This document shows, piece by piece, positions 22,963 through 33,350 of a DNA stretch of 64,000 bases. A program made the translations under genes and the position numbers. This DNA comes from Nitrospirota bacterium (lineage in GTDB: Bacteria > Nitrospirota > Nitrospiria > Nitrospirales > UBA8639). Where the stretch lies: positions 32,194 to 96,193 of the forward strand of contig RFGF01000115.1 in NCBI GenBank assembly GCA_003695915.1, written 5' to 3'. Under the pieces are notes generated by a model, which saw nothing but the letters and a program-made list of their open reading frames with translations, did not search any database and was not told the origin of the DNA. The number at the start of each line of letters is the position of its first letter. Within the stretch, counting starts at the first letter, position 1.

Positions 22963-23901
22963 GTGAATACCTCTCCGACGATCACTCCGCGAGTAAAAGA
23001 AATTTTGGGTTATTATGATGGCGCGAGCCCTGGCGTGCTCACCAATCTCGCCCGTATGTTGATGAGCGGAAGACTTCGGGGAACCGGTCGGTTAGTGATC
23101 CTTCCGGTTGATCAGGGATTTGAGCATGGGCCGGCTCGGAGTTTTGCTCCCAATCCTCCAGGGTATCATCCTCACTATCATTTCCAGCTCGGCATCGAAG
23201 CTGGCTGTTCGGCCTATGCGGCACCGCTCGGGTTTCTCGAGGCGGGCGCTGCAGAATTCGCCGGGCAAATTCCGCTGATTTTGAAGCTCAACAATAATGA
23301 TTCGCTCCATGAAACCAGCGAACCCTCGCAAGCCATTACCGGAAGCGTCCAAGATGCCCTGCGGCTTGGATGTTGTGCAATCGGGTATACCATTTATCCG
23401 GGCTCCGCTCACAGCCATACGATGTACGAGCATTTGCGGGAAATTGCGCTGGAAGCCAAGTCTCATGGGTTAGCCGTCGTAGTTTGGTCGTATCCGCGCG
23501 GCGGAGGGTTGAGCAAACAAGGGGAAACCGCCATCGATGTGGTCGCCTATGCCGCACATATTGCTGCCCAATTGGGGGCTCATATTATCAAAGTCAAAGT
23601 TCCCACGGACCATGTGGAACAAGCTGCGGCGAAAAAAGTGTACGAATCGGAAAAAATTCCGATTTCCACGCTGGTGGATCGCATTCGGCACGTAGTGCAA
23701 AGCGCGTTTCAAGGACGCCGCATTGTGATCTTTTCCGGCGGCGCCAAACAAGAAGATCAGAAAATCTTTGACGAGGTTCGAGCGATACGTGATGGCGGTG
23801 GATTTGGCTCCATTATTGGACGGAATTCGTTTCAACGTCCTAAGCCCGAGGCCTTGGCGTTTTTAGAGACTGTTATGAAGATCTATGCCGGTGAAGCCTG
23901 A
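22963..23901 (+). CDS. fbaB: Class I fructose-bisphosphate aldolase, archaeal/DhnA type
   Basis: 312-aa Schiff-base aldolase of the FbaB/DhnA family, acting in gluconeogenesis and glycolysis. Diagnostic parts are LVILPVDQGFEHGPARSFA near the N-terminus, the SAHSHTMYEHL region, VVVWSYPRGGG, the AHIIKVKVPTDHVEQ strand carrying the Schiff-base lysine, and IVIFSGGAKQ. The start is a GTG at 22963 with a perfect AAAGGAGG 8 nt upstream, so translation should be strong. A long hairpin follows the stop. The upstream leader is unusually rich in inverted repeats. Confidence 0.93.
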   Translation: MNTSPTITPRVKEILGYYDGASPGVLTNLARMLMSGRLRGTGRLVILPVDQGFEHGPARSFAPNPPGYHPHYHFQLGIEAGCSAYAAPLGFLEAGAAEFAGQIPLILKLNNNDSLHETSEPSQAITGSVQDALRLGCCAIGYTIYPGSAHSHTMYEHLREIALEAKSHGLAVVVWSYPRGGGLSKQGETAIDVVAYAAHIAAQLGAHIIKVKVPTDHVEQAAAKKVYESEKIPISTLVDRIRHVVQSAFQGRRIVIFSGGAKQEDQKIFDEVRAIRDGGGFGSIIGRNSFQRPKPEALAFLETVMKIYAGEA

Positions 23902-23944
23902 CGACCGCCCCCTTCGTCTTGTGGCGAACGCTCTTCGCATGGGC

Positions 23945-24009
23945 TATGGCGAACGGATGAGATGCGATCTCTTGCCCGAGGGGATTGACCCTCATCCGTT
24001 CTCGCCATA
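23945..24009 (+). terminator. Long hairpin downstream of the aldolase gene
   Basis: TATGGCGAACGGATGAG (23945-23961) pairs with CTCATCCGTT-CTCGCCATA (23991-24009) with a two-base bulge and a loop of about 29 nt. It begins 43 bp past the stop codon and is followed by GTGTTTCCCTT rather than a clean T-run. It is probably a transcription end or transcript-stabilising structure. The following 200 bp to 24221 hold no gene. Confidence 0.45.
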
Positions 24010-24221
24010 CGTGTTTCCCTTCTAAGCTGTCGAACCTACGTAGTCGGTAGCCCGTTCACCAACCATCTCATTGAACAATGTTTGTAGTGATTGTCTCTTT
24101 AGACACGGCAGAAGGAATACAATGCTTCCGAACCTAAGACGAATGATCTCTTCGAACAGGAGAAGGTTATCCGGTCTCAAGCGGAAAGTCGGGTTCACTA
24201 CTCTGCAAGAATGAACCAGTG

Positions 24222-24790
24222 ATGATCGATGCCGCCCTTTCCCACCTAGCCGGTCAATCGAACCAGTTTTTAAAACGAACCGTCGATCTCCAGGAAAATG
24301 GGGTCATCCTGTCGAATATGCTGGAACAAGCCGGAACTGTAGCGCCGCATATAAAAATCTGCTTGCTCGTCAACATCGAAAAAGATACGGTTGCTCTTCG
24401 ACGCGAACTCGGACGACGAGGCGGGGATTGTATTCCCCCATGATGCCGCCCCAGCTGTATTTGAATTCACTTTGATGGTGGCTGCTCCTTGTAGCGGTGC
24501 CACGTCTCCAGAAGCGCTCAAATTCGTCTTTCACACGATCGGTGTTTTCAACGACAACCGGTGTTCGCTCACCAGAATGGTCTATCCTCTGGATGCGCGA
24601 ATTGATCGGCTCGTCTTGGAGATCGAAAATCTCGCTATCAAGGACTCGAGCAGTTCGTGGAGCATACTCAGCGAACAAAGATCTGCCATCGGTTCTTTAA
24701 CAAATTCGCATGCCGATTTTCGATGCCGGCGACATCGTCCAAGCCGTGCCAACGATCAAAGAAATGCCACCGACGGTCGCGCTTCCATAA
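24222..24790 (+). pseudogene. Remnant of a DUF4255 (Pvc16-like) gene of a contractile injection system
   Basis: The first frame from the ATG at 24222 reads MIDAALSHLAGQSNQFLKRT, then GVILSNMLEQAGTVAPHI and LLVNIEKDTVA. This matches the start of DUF4255 proteins, the sheath-terminator/cap-associated family of phage-tail-like injection systems. After a frameshift near 24380-24420 a second frame continues in register with the family: SPEALKFVFHTIGVF, then ARIDRLVLEIENLAIKD. A third frame gives YSANKDLPSVL, a TAA stop, then QIRMPIFDAGDIVQ. At least two frameshifts and one internal stop make it non-functional. The assignment rests on remembered family motifs. Confidence 0.75.
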
Positions 24791-24798
24791 CCATATTC

Positions 24799-25680
24799 TT
24801 TGCTCAATGAGATACCGGGCCCTATTTGGTTTAACTGTCGCCCACCGTTTTTTCAGGCGAGACCGAGGGGCGAGAATTGGCATTCGATTGCGCGCCCGAA
24901 TCCTATCGGCTCATCCGACAAACTGGATTGCTCATCCCTGCGTCTTCCGACGGCATCGACGACTGGTATGATCATACGCGCCAGGAATCGCTTCGACTCG
25001 TTGCTGTAGATACCGGTGAACCGCCAGTCCTACATCTTCGCATGTTTGCACGGAACAGGCTTTTCACGAAATATATGGATTTGCGTCTGTTCGTCCGGAC
25101 GCCGTTTTTTTTGTTGCGACACACAGACCGCTTGTCAACAGGTGCCAGGTCATCATCGATTGCACGAAAACGATGTTGTCTCGCACATGGATTTCAAAGA
25201 CCTGCCGACTGTTGCATTCCAGCACGGATTCAGCAAGCAAGATTGGCTGATCCGTCTCCAGTTTGTATACCGATCAGATTGTGCGATGTGCTCTCTCGTC
25301 AGGGATTGCGCAACGGAAAGGGTCAAGCTCACCGATATCCGATCACGTTTGAGACCCTGGAAACGGTGTGGCGGCACCATGTGTTTGCCAAAGGACCGCT
25401 CCGATGACCATACGTGCTTGATCTCGATCGTCATGTAGAATGTGAGTCAGTTGGGCAATCCGTCTATCCACTCGCCATTCGAGCGTATCCTTCGCGTCTC
25501 GGTGTGCGTTGCCGCTCCAGGCTCGCCCGATGTTTCGATTTCAGCTCAGTAACTTGCATGACGGTTGGGAGCAAGTGCTCGTCACACGCTTGCCAGTCGC
25601 CTCTGCTGTTCAATTCAATCCGGATATCCTCGAGAGTGAGCGCAGCTGAAGTCATATCTATTCGTTCGCGGCTGGCCACA
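24799..25680 (+). pseudogene. Remnant of the gene linking DUF4255 and tail sheath
   Basis: Coding-like stretches recur in changing frames: YRALFGLTVAHRFF; LAFDCAPESYRLIRQTGLLI; LRMFARNRLFTKYMDL; HRYPITFETLETVWRHHVF; and, from 25530, MFRFQLSNLHDGWEQVLVTR followed by LPVASAVQFNPDILESER, a TGA, then SHIYSFA. Together they resemble the roughly 250-300-aa protein of unknown function that lies between DUF4255 and sheath genes in many injection-system loci. Several frameshifts and stops are present. Which exact family it was is an inference from order and motif feel. Confidence 0.55.
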
Positions 25681-25691
25681 AGAAACAGTAT

Positions 25692-25895
25692 ATGACATCA
25701 ATGAAAACCTCCGGCGCTTATATCGTGAACAAAACGCCTTTCCCAACATCGGCGTCGAAGTGGCGACTGTGATCCAGCGTTTATCGGTCATATGGAAAAG
25801 GCGGAAACCAGGGCACGTCGCTTGTGAACAAACCATGGCGTCTCACCTCGATGGCGGAGTTTGATCGGTACTTTGGCAGCGACCTAGTGTCGCAG
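25692..25895 (+). pseudogene. Remnant of a phage-tail-sheath gene, N-terminal part only
   Basis: The ATG at 25692 begins MTSMKTSGAYIVNKTPFP, the conserved start of contractile tail sheath proteins. The match then jumps frame: NIGVEVATVI, FIGHMEKAE, and GTSLVNKPWRLTSMAEFDRY followed by FGSD. At least three frameshifts fall in about 150 bp. Only the first 70 or so residues of a sheath are recognisable; the rest of the gene, and the tube, baseplate and spike genes that normally follow, are absent. Clearly dead. Confidence 0.8.
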
Positions 25896-25950
25896 GCATT
25901 CTTATCGGATTCGCCATGAAGACAGGCTTGCCCAGTAGGAAGCTCTAATT

Positions 25951-27045
25951 GTGGAGAAAGCGCCCCAACTAGGCATTTATGCTGACAATCCGCTTTTCGT
26001 TCTCCAGTGGAACGGGGATACATGCGGTTGCGTTCCGAACACCTCGCAGATCGTGTACGGACTGTATCCTTTTGGACTGGCCAGCGAGAAACCGCAATAT
26101 ATCGATTTGAGTCTTTCGTCTGGGATCGGATGGGTTGCGCTAACCATTGATGAGAAAGGAGAAATTCAAGAGCTCCCCTCTGGTGAAGCAGACCCCGTTT
26201 TCATCTTTCATCGATCACGCCCATACCCATCGAACGCAATTTGATCTGACGTGTACGATCAGGCTTGGGATTCCCGGGGACGCTTTACGCCGGAGAGATG
26301 CTCGTGATGATCGATCGTCTCACGACTGCTATGGTTCGACCTGGGGAATGTGCCGTTGACCAATGACGTGCTGAATACGCTGACACCTTGTGTTGCTTTG
26401 GGATTCAGTCCCGTTCGTAGCATGGGTGACGGCGCGACGCTCTATTTCGATTTTGCAAAATTCCACGACGCAGATCCTGCATTGATCTTGTCCAGCCTCT
26501 ATTTAATGGTCAATCAACTGCGAACCAAACTTGACCAAACCGTCCGAACGTTTCGATTGACTATCACATTCCCGGTCGGCTTTATGCTGGATTCAGCCGG
26601 AATCTATGGAGTGCCGAATGTGAAGAAATTTTTGGATCATGTGGATCGTTTTTTGGTCGTGCTCGACGATCCCGTCGAAACGAGCACGAAAACGTTGCGC
26701 CATAAAATCGAAAAACATGTTGTCAGTGAAGTGCAACTGACGCTGGTGCGAAAAATCATTCCGGTAATTTCTTCGGATGGACCTGTGCGTCAACTTCGTG
26801 CACGGATAACGTCTTTCGACGACAATTTTGGCGAAGAGGGAATGTGGATAGTCCAGATCGGTCAGGGAAAAAGATGCCGAGTCGATCCGTCTTGCGGTCC
26901 GGGAAGGATTTCAGCGTGACCTCGATGGATTAATCTGTCGCGTGATTTGTCCGCGGCGATGGATGTTCCACCTGCTGTTGTTCGGCATCTTGTGTGCCAC
27001 GATCGTATGCCGTGTGCTGTCGCTCTGGATTGGAGGCATGCGATG
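25951..27045 (+). pseudogene. Broken gene(s) of unknown function with C-terminal membrane segment
   Basis: Three frames alternate. 25951-26244 encodes 97 residues (YADNPLFVLQWNGDTCGCVP and PQYIDLSLSSGIGWVALTID). The longest piece, 26350-26919 (189 codons), contains FRLTITFPVGFMLDSAGIYG then VPNVKKFLDHVDRFLVVLDD. A frameshift near 26860 leads into GREKDAESIRLAVREGF and a hydrophobic helix (FHLLLFGILCATIVCRVL) ending at 27045. Another hydrophobic stretch (MSALAVATVILLRLT) occurs in a further frame to about 27130. The pieces look like one former membrane-anchored protein of about 350 aa. I do not recognise it. Confidence 0.5.
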
Positions 27046-27228
27046 ATAGTTTGGGTTGTATGCTCGCTATATGTCTGCTCTAGCGGTGGCCACCGTCATT
27101 TTGCTGAGACTTACACGGTGGTCGACGCTTACTGGAGCGATCGGCAAATGGACATGGCTATGTCTCGATGGTCTGAGGAGCCGGAATCCTGGTCTGGCGG
27201 AGTCGCTCAACCAACGCCCAGAAGTCGG

Positions 27229-28002
27229 CTATCTGTCGGAATCGGGCCCGGAATAAAGAGCCGTGTTCCGATAGGTCACCTTCCATAAATATAATCCGTG
27301 AGGGGGAGCGGTCTTGCCGGCTGCACAGCGGTTTTTGGCAGCCAAAATCTGTAAGATCTCCTCCGGACGCCGTTTGCCTGTGCCGACTTCCATCAATGTT
27401 CCGACCATCGTTCGCACCATTTGCTTCAAGAACCGGTCGGCTTCGCATACGACGATCAACTGTGCGCCCGCTCTCGTCACCTCGCACCGCGTGATGGTAC
27501 AGAGAGGATTGCGGTTGGAGGTCGGCGAGCCTTGGAATGAGGAACAGTCCTGTGTTCCGAGAAAATAACGGGCAGCCTCTTGGATGGCATCGAGATCCAA
27601 TGCTCCGGGCAGATGCCACAGCCGGTGTCGGTGAAGCGCAGAACGGGTCGGGCGGTTAAGAATTTTATACTGATAGACTTTCGAAACAGCGCTGTAGCGC
27701 GCATGAAAGGATTCGGAAACCCGTTCGACGTGTCGGATAGCAATGTCCGCGGGGAGTAGACTGTTCAATGCTCGGAGCCACACGTCTGTCGGGAGTGATT
27801 TGGGAACGCGAGTGCTGACGACCTGACCGATCGCATGGACGCCGGCGTCCGTTCTTCCCGCGGCGGTCACTGTGATGCGGCTTTGTGTGATACGGGCTAA
27901 TGCGTGTTCGATCGCGGCTTGAATAGTCGGTTGATCGCGTTGGCGTTGCCAGCCAGCATAGCGGGTGCCATCGTATTCGACAATGAGTTTGAGTGTGTCC
28001 AT
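27229..28002 (-). CDS. truA: tRNA pseudouridine synthase TruA
   Basis: Makes pseudouridine at positions 38-40 of the tRNA anticodon arm. The family features are KLIVEYDGTRYAGWQ at the N-terminus and the catalytic aspartate in TAAGRTDAGVHA. The ATG at 28002 matches homologs and gives 257 aa; an upstream ATG at 28020 adds six residues. It lies 128 bp downstream of accA on the same strand and shields the housekeeping block from the decayed region. Confidence 0.96.
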   Translation of the reverse strand: MDTLKLIVEYDGTRYAGWQRQRDQPTIQAAIEHALARITQSRITVTAAGRTDAGVHAIGQVVSTRVPKSLPTDVWLRALNSLLPADIAIRHVERVSESFHARYSAVSKVYQYKILNRPTRSALHRHRLWHLPGALDLDAIQEAARYFLGTQDCSSFQGSPTSNRNPLCTITRCEVTRAGAQLIVVCEADRFLKQMVRTMVGTLMEVGTGKRRPEEILQILAAKNRCAAGKTAPPHGLYLWKVTYRNTALYSGPDSDR

Positions 28003-28130
28003 CACCTCATTGACGAGCATGAGTGTCGCTGGCGTGGCTTCGAGCTTGCGACATAGTTCTCGTTTTCTCTCATATCAACGTCGGCCGCGAAGGTGTGAGG
28101 GGCGAGAAAGGGAACATGCGAGATGACGCC

Positions 28131-29111
28131 TCAATTGGCAGTCGATGCGCGATTCGACACGGATGGCGCATGGACAGACATACGGCGATATTTGGCTTCC
28201 CGCCGGGAAAGAAGTTCATCGGGTGAGAGCGACTCGAGCTCTTGTAAATGCTTGTCTAATGTGTGATGCAGATGGGTAACCATTGTTGCCATATCCCGAT
28301 GCGCGCCACCGAGCGGTTCGAGGACGATGTCGTCGATGAGGCCCAACTCCTTGAGATCGAACGAGGTCATTTTCAACGCCGATGCCGCCTCCGATGCCTT
28401 GGAGGCATCGTTCCAGAGAATGGCCGCACAGCCCTCTGGGCTGATCACAGAGTAGATCGCATGTTCGAGCATGATCACCCGATCCGAAACAGCCAGAGCT
28501 AACGCGCCTCCGCTTCCGCCTTCTCCGGTGATGACGGCCAACGTCGGGACACGCAAACGAGCCATCACCATGAGATTGCGGGCAATAGCTTCGGCCTGCC
28601 CTCGCTGTTCCGCTTCGATCCCGGGGTAGGCGCCCGGAGTATCGATAAACGTGATGATCGGACGATGGAACTTTTCAGCTAATTTCATGAGGCGCAAGGC
28701 TTTTCGATACCCCTCGGGATTCGGCATCCCAAAATTTCTTCGCATCCGGTCCTTAAGCGTTTTTCCTTTTTCCTGTCCAATCACCATGACCGGGCGTCCA
28801 GCAAACAAGGCGAACCCGCCCAGGATCGCCTGGTCATCCTTGAAAAGGCGGTCCCCGTGAAGTTCGATGAAATCCGTCATGAGCGCGTTCACATAGTCCG
28901 ACATCGATGGACGTTGCGGATGGCGAGCAAGTTGAGTGCGTTGCCAGGGCGTGAGATTGCCGTAGATTTCCGCTTCCAATTCGGCAAGGCGGGCTTTGGA
29001 CTTCCGAATGGTTTCCTGGACGGATGGCTTTTGAGAGCCGGATTTGACCAAACGGGCAATCCGTTCCTCGAGCTGGCGAAGAGGTTTTTCGAAGTCGAGG
29101 GAATCCGTCAT
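28131..29111 (-). CDS. accA: Acetyl-CoA carboxylase carboxyltransferase subunit alpha
   Basis: With AccD forms the carboxyltransferase that makes malonyl-CoA for fatty-acid synthesis. The 326-aa protein shows the N-terminal helix typical of AccA, HPQRPSMSDYVNALMTDF, the crotonase-fold segment IITFIDTPGAYPGIEAEQRG, GEGGSGGALALAVSD, and the SPEGCAAILW motif. The ATG at 29111 is 21 bp past the dnaE stop, implying a dnaE-accA unit, a common pairing. Confidence 0.97.
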   Translation of the reverse strand: MTDSLDFEKPLRQLEERIARLVKSGSQKPSVQETIRKSKARLAELEAEIYGNLTPWQRTQLARHPQRPSMSDYVNALMTDFIELHGDRLFKDDQAILGGFALFAGRPVMVIGQEKGKTLKDRMRRNFGMPNPEGYRKALRLMKLAEKFHRPIITFIDTPGAYPGIEAEQRGQAEAIARNLMVMARLRVPTLAVITGEGGSGGALALAVSDRVIMLEHAIYSVISPEGCAAILWNDASKASEAASALKMTSFDLKELGLIDDIVLEPLGGAHRDMATMVTHLHHTLDKHLQELESLSPDELLSRREAKYRRMSVHAPSVSNRASTAN

Positions 29112-29132
29112 AGGGCAACGAATCGCTAGGCG

Positions 29133-32100
29133 TTATTGGAGAAGAATACTTTGTTCACCCAACAAGGCCTCGATTTCTTCTAGACATTCCGTGCTGGGTA
29201 AGACTCCGAGATCGGGTAGCTCGGCAGTGCGAGCCTCTATCTGTGAACCCAAGCGAAAGGTCAGCAGGACACGGGTTGGTCCGGCATATCGCTTGAAAAT
29301 CGTCTGGAGGGCATCGAGCTGATGAGGCGCTGCCTTAGCCTCGTCGAGGATTACGGTCATGTGCTTGATGCGTTGCGCTTGCAACTCGGTCAAGGCTTGC
29401 AGTTTTGTCGCCTTGAGGCACACCCCTTTTTCGCGTTGATCGACCGTTCCGGTCACCTGGAGAACCTGGTCCGGCACGAGCAAGCGTTCGCTGCTTTTGA
29501 ACAGGTCGGGGAAAATGACCAATTCGACGGTCCCGTACAAATCCTCGAGTTGAGCGTAGGCCATGCGATCGCCTTTTTTGGTAGTGATCGTTTTCACGGA
29601 CATGATCACACCGCACAGTTTGATCTCTTGGCCGTCTCGGCACTCGTTCAGCTGAGCCGTCGCATGTGTAGAAAAGCGTTTGATAGCATGGTGATAACGA
29701 TGGAGCGGATGCCCGGTAATGTAGAAACCGGTCAATTCTCGTTCTACTTTGAGCCGTTCTTTTCGCGGCCACTCGGGAATGTCCGGGAGGGGAATTTCGG
29801 ACGAGACCGCGCCCATCGAGGGTTCATCATCCACCGGTAGTTCAAAGAGGCTGGTTTGCCCAGACCGCTTGCGACGTTGGGCCGCATTGGCTTCTTCTAA
29901 GGCGCGATCGAGAACCGCGAGCAATTGAGCTCGAGTGGCGCCCATCGAATCGAAAGCACCGACTTTGATCAATCCTTCCATCACGCGTTTGTTCACTTTT
30001 TGCAAATCCATGCGCACACAAAAATCATAGAACGATCGAAACGGTCCTTGCTCGTTTCGATTGGCTAAAATGCAGTCCACGGCAGCTTCTCCCACATTTT
30101 TGATGGCCGCTAAACCGAACCGAATGCCTTCCGGAACTACCGTGAAGTTTTTGACGCTCTGGTTGACATCGGGGGGAAGGATTTTAAGCCCCAACTCCCG
30201 GCATTCGGAAAAATATCCGACCATTTTATCCGTGTTCCCCATTTCACTGGTGAGCAAGGCAGCCATAAATTCCGTCGGATAGTGGGCTTTTAGATAGGCG
30301 GTGTGGTAAGTCACGACCGCATAGGCGGCTGAGTGCGATTTGTTGAATCCGTATCCAGCGAAGAACGCGATTTGATCGAACAATTGCGCCGCCTTTTTTT
30401 CGGACAAACCGCGTTGCTGAGCCCCGGCGAGGAACTGGGCCTTTTGCTTCGCCATTTCCTCCGGTTTCTTCTTGCCCATTGCCCGGCGGAGCAGGTCGGC
30501 TTGACCGAGTGTAAAGCCAGCAACGGTATTGGCAATGGCCATGACCTGCTCTTGGTAGACGATCACGCCATAGGTTTCCTTGAGGATCGGCTCCAATTCC
30601 GGAGGGTCATAAACGATCTGCGACGGATCGCGTTTACGCTTGATAAAATCGTCGACCATGCCGCTTTCCAGGGGCCCGGGTCGGTACAACGCCAGGATGG
30701 CGATCAAATCCTCGAAACAGGTCGGCTGGATTTGGACCAAGAGATTGCGCATTCCCGAACTTTCCAGCTGGAAAATACCGGTCGTTTTGCCGGATGACAG
30801 CAGGGAAAACGTAGCGGCATCGTTGCGCGGAATCGTGGCCAAATCGAGAGGATCATCTGCTGGTCGTGATGCATTGACCAACGAAACGGCGTGATGAATC
30901 ATGGTGAGGGTTTTGAGACCGAGAAAATCAAATTTCACTAGTCCGATTTTCTCGATATCGGTCATAGAAAATTGCGTCACGATTTCGTCGTGAGCTGTCT
31001 TGTAAAGGGGGACATGTTCGATCAAGGGAACTTGGGAAATGACCACACCGGCTGCGTGCGTCGAAGCATGCCGTGCGAGCCCTTCTAAGGCTTTGGCTGT
31101 GTCGATCAGTTCCCGTATCGTGGGATCTTGTTCGACCAACTCCTGGAGACGCGGTTCCTGGACGAGGGCTTCATCAAGCGAAATGTTGAGTTGGGATGGG
31201 ACGAGCTTGGCCACGCGATCCACCTCTGCATAGGGAAGATCCATGACGCGCCCCACATCGCGGATTGCGGCTTTCGCGCCCAGGGTCCCGAAGGTAATGA
31301 TTTGGCAAACGTGCTCTTTCCCATATTTGTCGATGACATAGTTGATCACCTCGTTGCGGCGATCCATACAGAAGTCCATGTCGATATCGGGCAATGTCAC
31401 GCGCTCGGGATTCAGAAACCGTTCGAATAGAAGATTGTGGACCAACGGGTCCAAATCTGTAATGCGAAGGACGTACGCTACAAGACTCCCGGCAGCCGAC
31501 CCGCGCCCGGGCCCAACCGGGATACCTCGGGACCTGGCGAACTTGATGATGTCCCACACGACCAAAAAATAGCCGGCATACCCCATAGCGACCAGGATCG
31601 ACAGCTCCATTTTGAGACGTTGTTCGTAAGCTTCGAACGGGATGCCGGTAGGACGTTCCTGCAGGCGAGCATGCAGACCTTCGTAGGCGAGGTGTTCGAG
31701 GTAGCTTTCGTGGGTCTCTCCTTCGGGAACTCGATAATGAGGCAGATAGGTTTGGTCAAAGGACAATTCCACATTGCATTGTTCGGCGATCTGACACGTA
31801 TTGAGCACTGCAGCTGGCAGTTCGCTGAACGCCGCGACCATTTCGTCTGTCGATTTGACGTACAGTTGATCGGTGTCGAACCGTAAGCGGTTGGGATCTT
31901 TCAACGTTTTGCCGGTCTGTAAACATAACATGACATCATGCGGACGGGCGTCTTCTTTGCGTAAATAGTGACAATCATTAGTACCGACCAGCGGAATCCC
32001 GAGTTTGTTGTGAATCTCGATTAAGCCGCGATTGGCAATCAATTGGTGTTCCAGCCCATTGGCTTGCACTTCGAGATAAAAATGATCTTTGCCGAAAATA

Positions 32101-32597
32101 GACCGATATTCGTCCGCCGCCCGCATGGCACCTTTCATATCTCGTTGGCCGATGCGGTAGGGAATTTCTCCGCTTAAACATCCGGATAAGGCGATCAGCC
32201 CTTCGCGATGTTCGTGCAGCAATTCTTTGTCGATCCTGGGTTTGTAATAAAATCCCTCGAGATAGGCTTTGCTGGACAGTTTGATGAGATTATGGTAGCC
32301 AACCTTGTTGGTCGCCAGCAGGATCAAATGATAATACTCATTGTGCGCGAGCAATCCTTCTCGCTGGAAGCGGCTTCCAGGTGCGAGATAGGCTTCGCAC
32401 CCGATGATAGGCTTGACGCCCTGAGCCTTGGCCTTTTGATAAAACTCGATGGCGCCGAAGAGATTCCCATGATCCGTCATCGCGACGGCGGGCATGCCAA
32501 AGGCCTTGACCTGCCGAAAGAGAGGATCTAATTGGTTCGCCCCGTCTAAAAGGCTATATTGAGTATGAAGGTGGAGGTGAACGAATTGGGCAGACAC
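29133..32597 (-). CDS. dnaE: DNA polymerase III subunit alpha
   Basis: Catalytic subunit of the replicative polymerase, 1154 aa. In order: PHP domain at the N-terminus ([16 protein letters not shown] with the metal-binding histidines); the palm with [12 protein letters not shown], which carries catalytic aspartates; the [14 protein letters not shown] motif; fingers; helix-hairpin-helix; and an OB fold near the C-terminus ([19 protein letters not shown]). Full length without disruption. It lies upstream of accA in the same orientation. Confidence 0.98.
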   Translation of the reverse strand: MSAQFVHLHLHTQYSLLDGANQLDPLFRQVKAFGMPAVAMTDHGNLFGAIEFYQKAKAQGVKPIIGCEAYLAPGSRFQREGLLAHNEYYHLILLATNKVGYHNLIKLSSKAYLEGFYYKPRIDKELLHEHREGLIALSGCLSGEIPYRIGQRDMKGAMRAADEYRSIFGKDHFYLEVQANGLEHQLIANRGLIEIHNKLGIPLVGTNDCHYLRKEDARPHDVMLCLQTGKTLKDPNRLRFDTDQLYVKSTDEMVAAFSELPAAVLNTCQIAEQCNVELSFDQTYLPHYRVPEGETHESYLEHLAYEGLHARLQERPTGIPFEAYEQRLKMELSILVAMGYAGYFLVVWDIIKFARSRGIPVGPGRGSAAGSLVAYVLRITDLDPLVHNLLFERFLNPERVTLPDIDMDFCMDRRNEVINYVIDKYGKEHVCQIITFGTLGAKAAIRDVGRVMDLPYAEVDRVAKLVPSQLNISLDEALVQEPRLQELVEQDPTIRELIDTAKALEGLARHASTHAAGVVISQVPLIEHVPLYKTAHDEIVTQFSMTDIEKIGLVKFDFLGLKTLTMIHHAVSLVNASRPADDPLDLATIPRNDAATFSLLSSGKTTGIFQLESSGMRNLLVQIQPTCFEDLIAILALYRPGPLESGMVDDFIKRKRDPSQIVYDPPELEPILKETYGVIVYQEQVMAIANTVAGFTLGQADLLRRAMGKKKPEEMAKQKAQFLAGAQQRGLSEKKAAQLFDQIAFFAGYGFNKSHSAAYAVVTYHTAYLKAHYPTEFMAALLTSEMGNTDKMVGYFSECRELGLKILPPDVNQSVKNFTVVPEGIRFGLAAIKNVGEAAVDCILANRNEQGPFRSFYDFCVRMDLQKVNKRVMEGLIKVGAFDSMGATRAQLLAVLDRALEEANAAQRRKRSGQTSLFELPVDDEPSMGAVSSEIPLPDIPEWPRKERLKVERELTGFYITGHPLHRYHHAIKRFSTHATAQLNECRDGQEIKLCGVIMSVKTITTKKGDRMAYAQLEDLYGTVELVIFPDLFKSSERLLVPDQVLQVTGTVDQREKGVCLKATKLQALTELQAQRIKHMTVILDEAKAAPHQLDALQTIFKRYAGPTRVLLTFRLGSQIEARTAELPDLGVLPSTECLEEIEALLGEQSILLQ

Positions 32598-32723
32598 GCG
32601 TCAGTCCTTGACGCAAAAATTCTACTGGGGGTGGGGATCGAAGTCAATGAACCGGTGCTGCGGAAATCAGGAATGATCAAGGAGAGGGACACGATTCGAT
32701 TACGTTCATAAAGGAGGTGTGCG

Positions 32724-33044
32724 ATGATCTTATCGACGACCCCCACTATCGAAGGGCGGCGAATCCGGGAATATGTCGGGATCGTGACAGGCGAAGCGAT
32801 CATGGGAGCCAATTTCTTTCGGGATTTGTTTGCCAACATCCGCGATATCGTTGGAGGACGCTCGGGGGCTTATGAAAAAGAATTGGCTCGCGCTCGGGCT
32901 CTTGCCTTTGAAGAACTCGAGGCTGAGGCGCAACGAGTGGGTGCCAATGCTGTGGTGGGCATCGACCTCGACTACGAAATCCTGGGAGAAAAGGGGAGCA
33001 TGTTGATGGTGAGCGTCAGTGGAACGGCTGTGGTACTCGAATGA
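32724..33044 (+). CDS. UPF0145 / YbjQ-family protein
   Basis: 106 aa with the complete YbjQ pattern: [18 protein letters not shown], then [30 protein letters not shown] and [13 protein letters not shown]. Family members form small pentameric rings; a heavy-metal-binding role has been suggested but not proven. A perfect AAGGAGGTG ribosome site precedes the ATG. It diverges from dnaE, and the 126-bp space should hold both promoters. Confidence 0.9.
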   Translation: MILSTTPTIEGRRIREYVGIVTGEAIMGANFFRDLFANIRDIVGGRSGAYEKELARARALAFEELEAEAQRVGANAVVGIDLDYEILGEKGSMLMVSVSGTAVVLE

Positions 33045-33350
33045 CGCGAAGCCTGGATCGTGTTTTCCTCAACTCACCGAGATTTTTCGGTCGAATGACG
33101 AGCGGTTGATTGCCGTCATTCCAGCACAAGAGCGATCGATGAGCTCTGGTCCCTCGAAGCTCGATCCTGCAGGATCGAGCACGTTGATCGTCGCGATCCG
33201 GGACGTGTCGCGCTCTTGACCCCTTTCACGCAACGATCGTCTATGTGCATTAAGTATGTAACAGGAACGACCGAAACGTGGAGACATCAATCGGTCGTTG
33301 AGCCATAAGCGTGTGAAAAGTCGTTCGTCCCGTTTGGAGACGCGTCACTG
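33045..33350. repeat. Gene-free 306 bp with a perfect 22-bp palindrome
   Basis: No supported gene. Positions 33159-33180 form a perfect palindrome (GCTCGATCCTG/CAGGATCGAGC) containing a central PstI-like CTGCAG. It lies between the UPF0145 gene and the LuxR-type regulator. It lacks a T-run, so it is more likely an operator or an exported-transcript hairpin than an intrinsic terminator. Confidence 0.5.
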
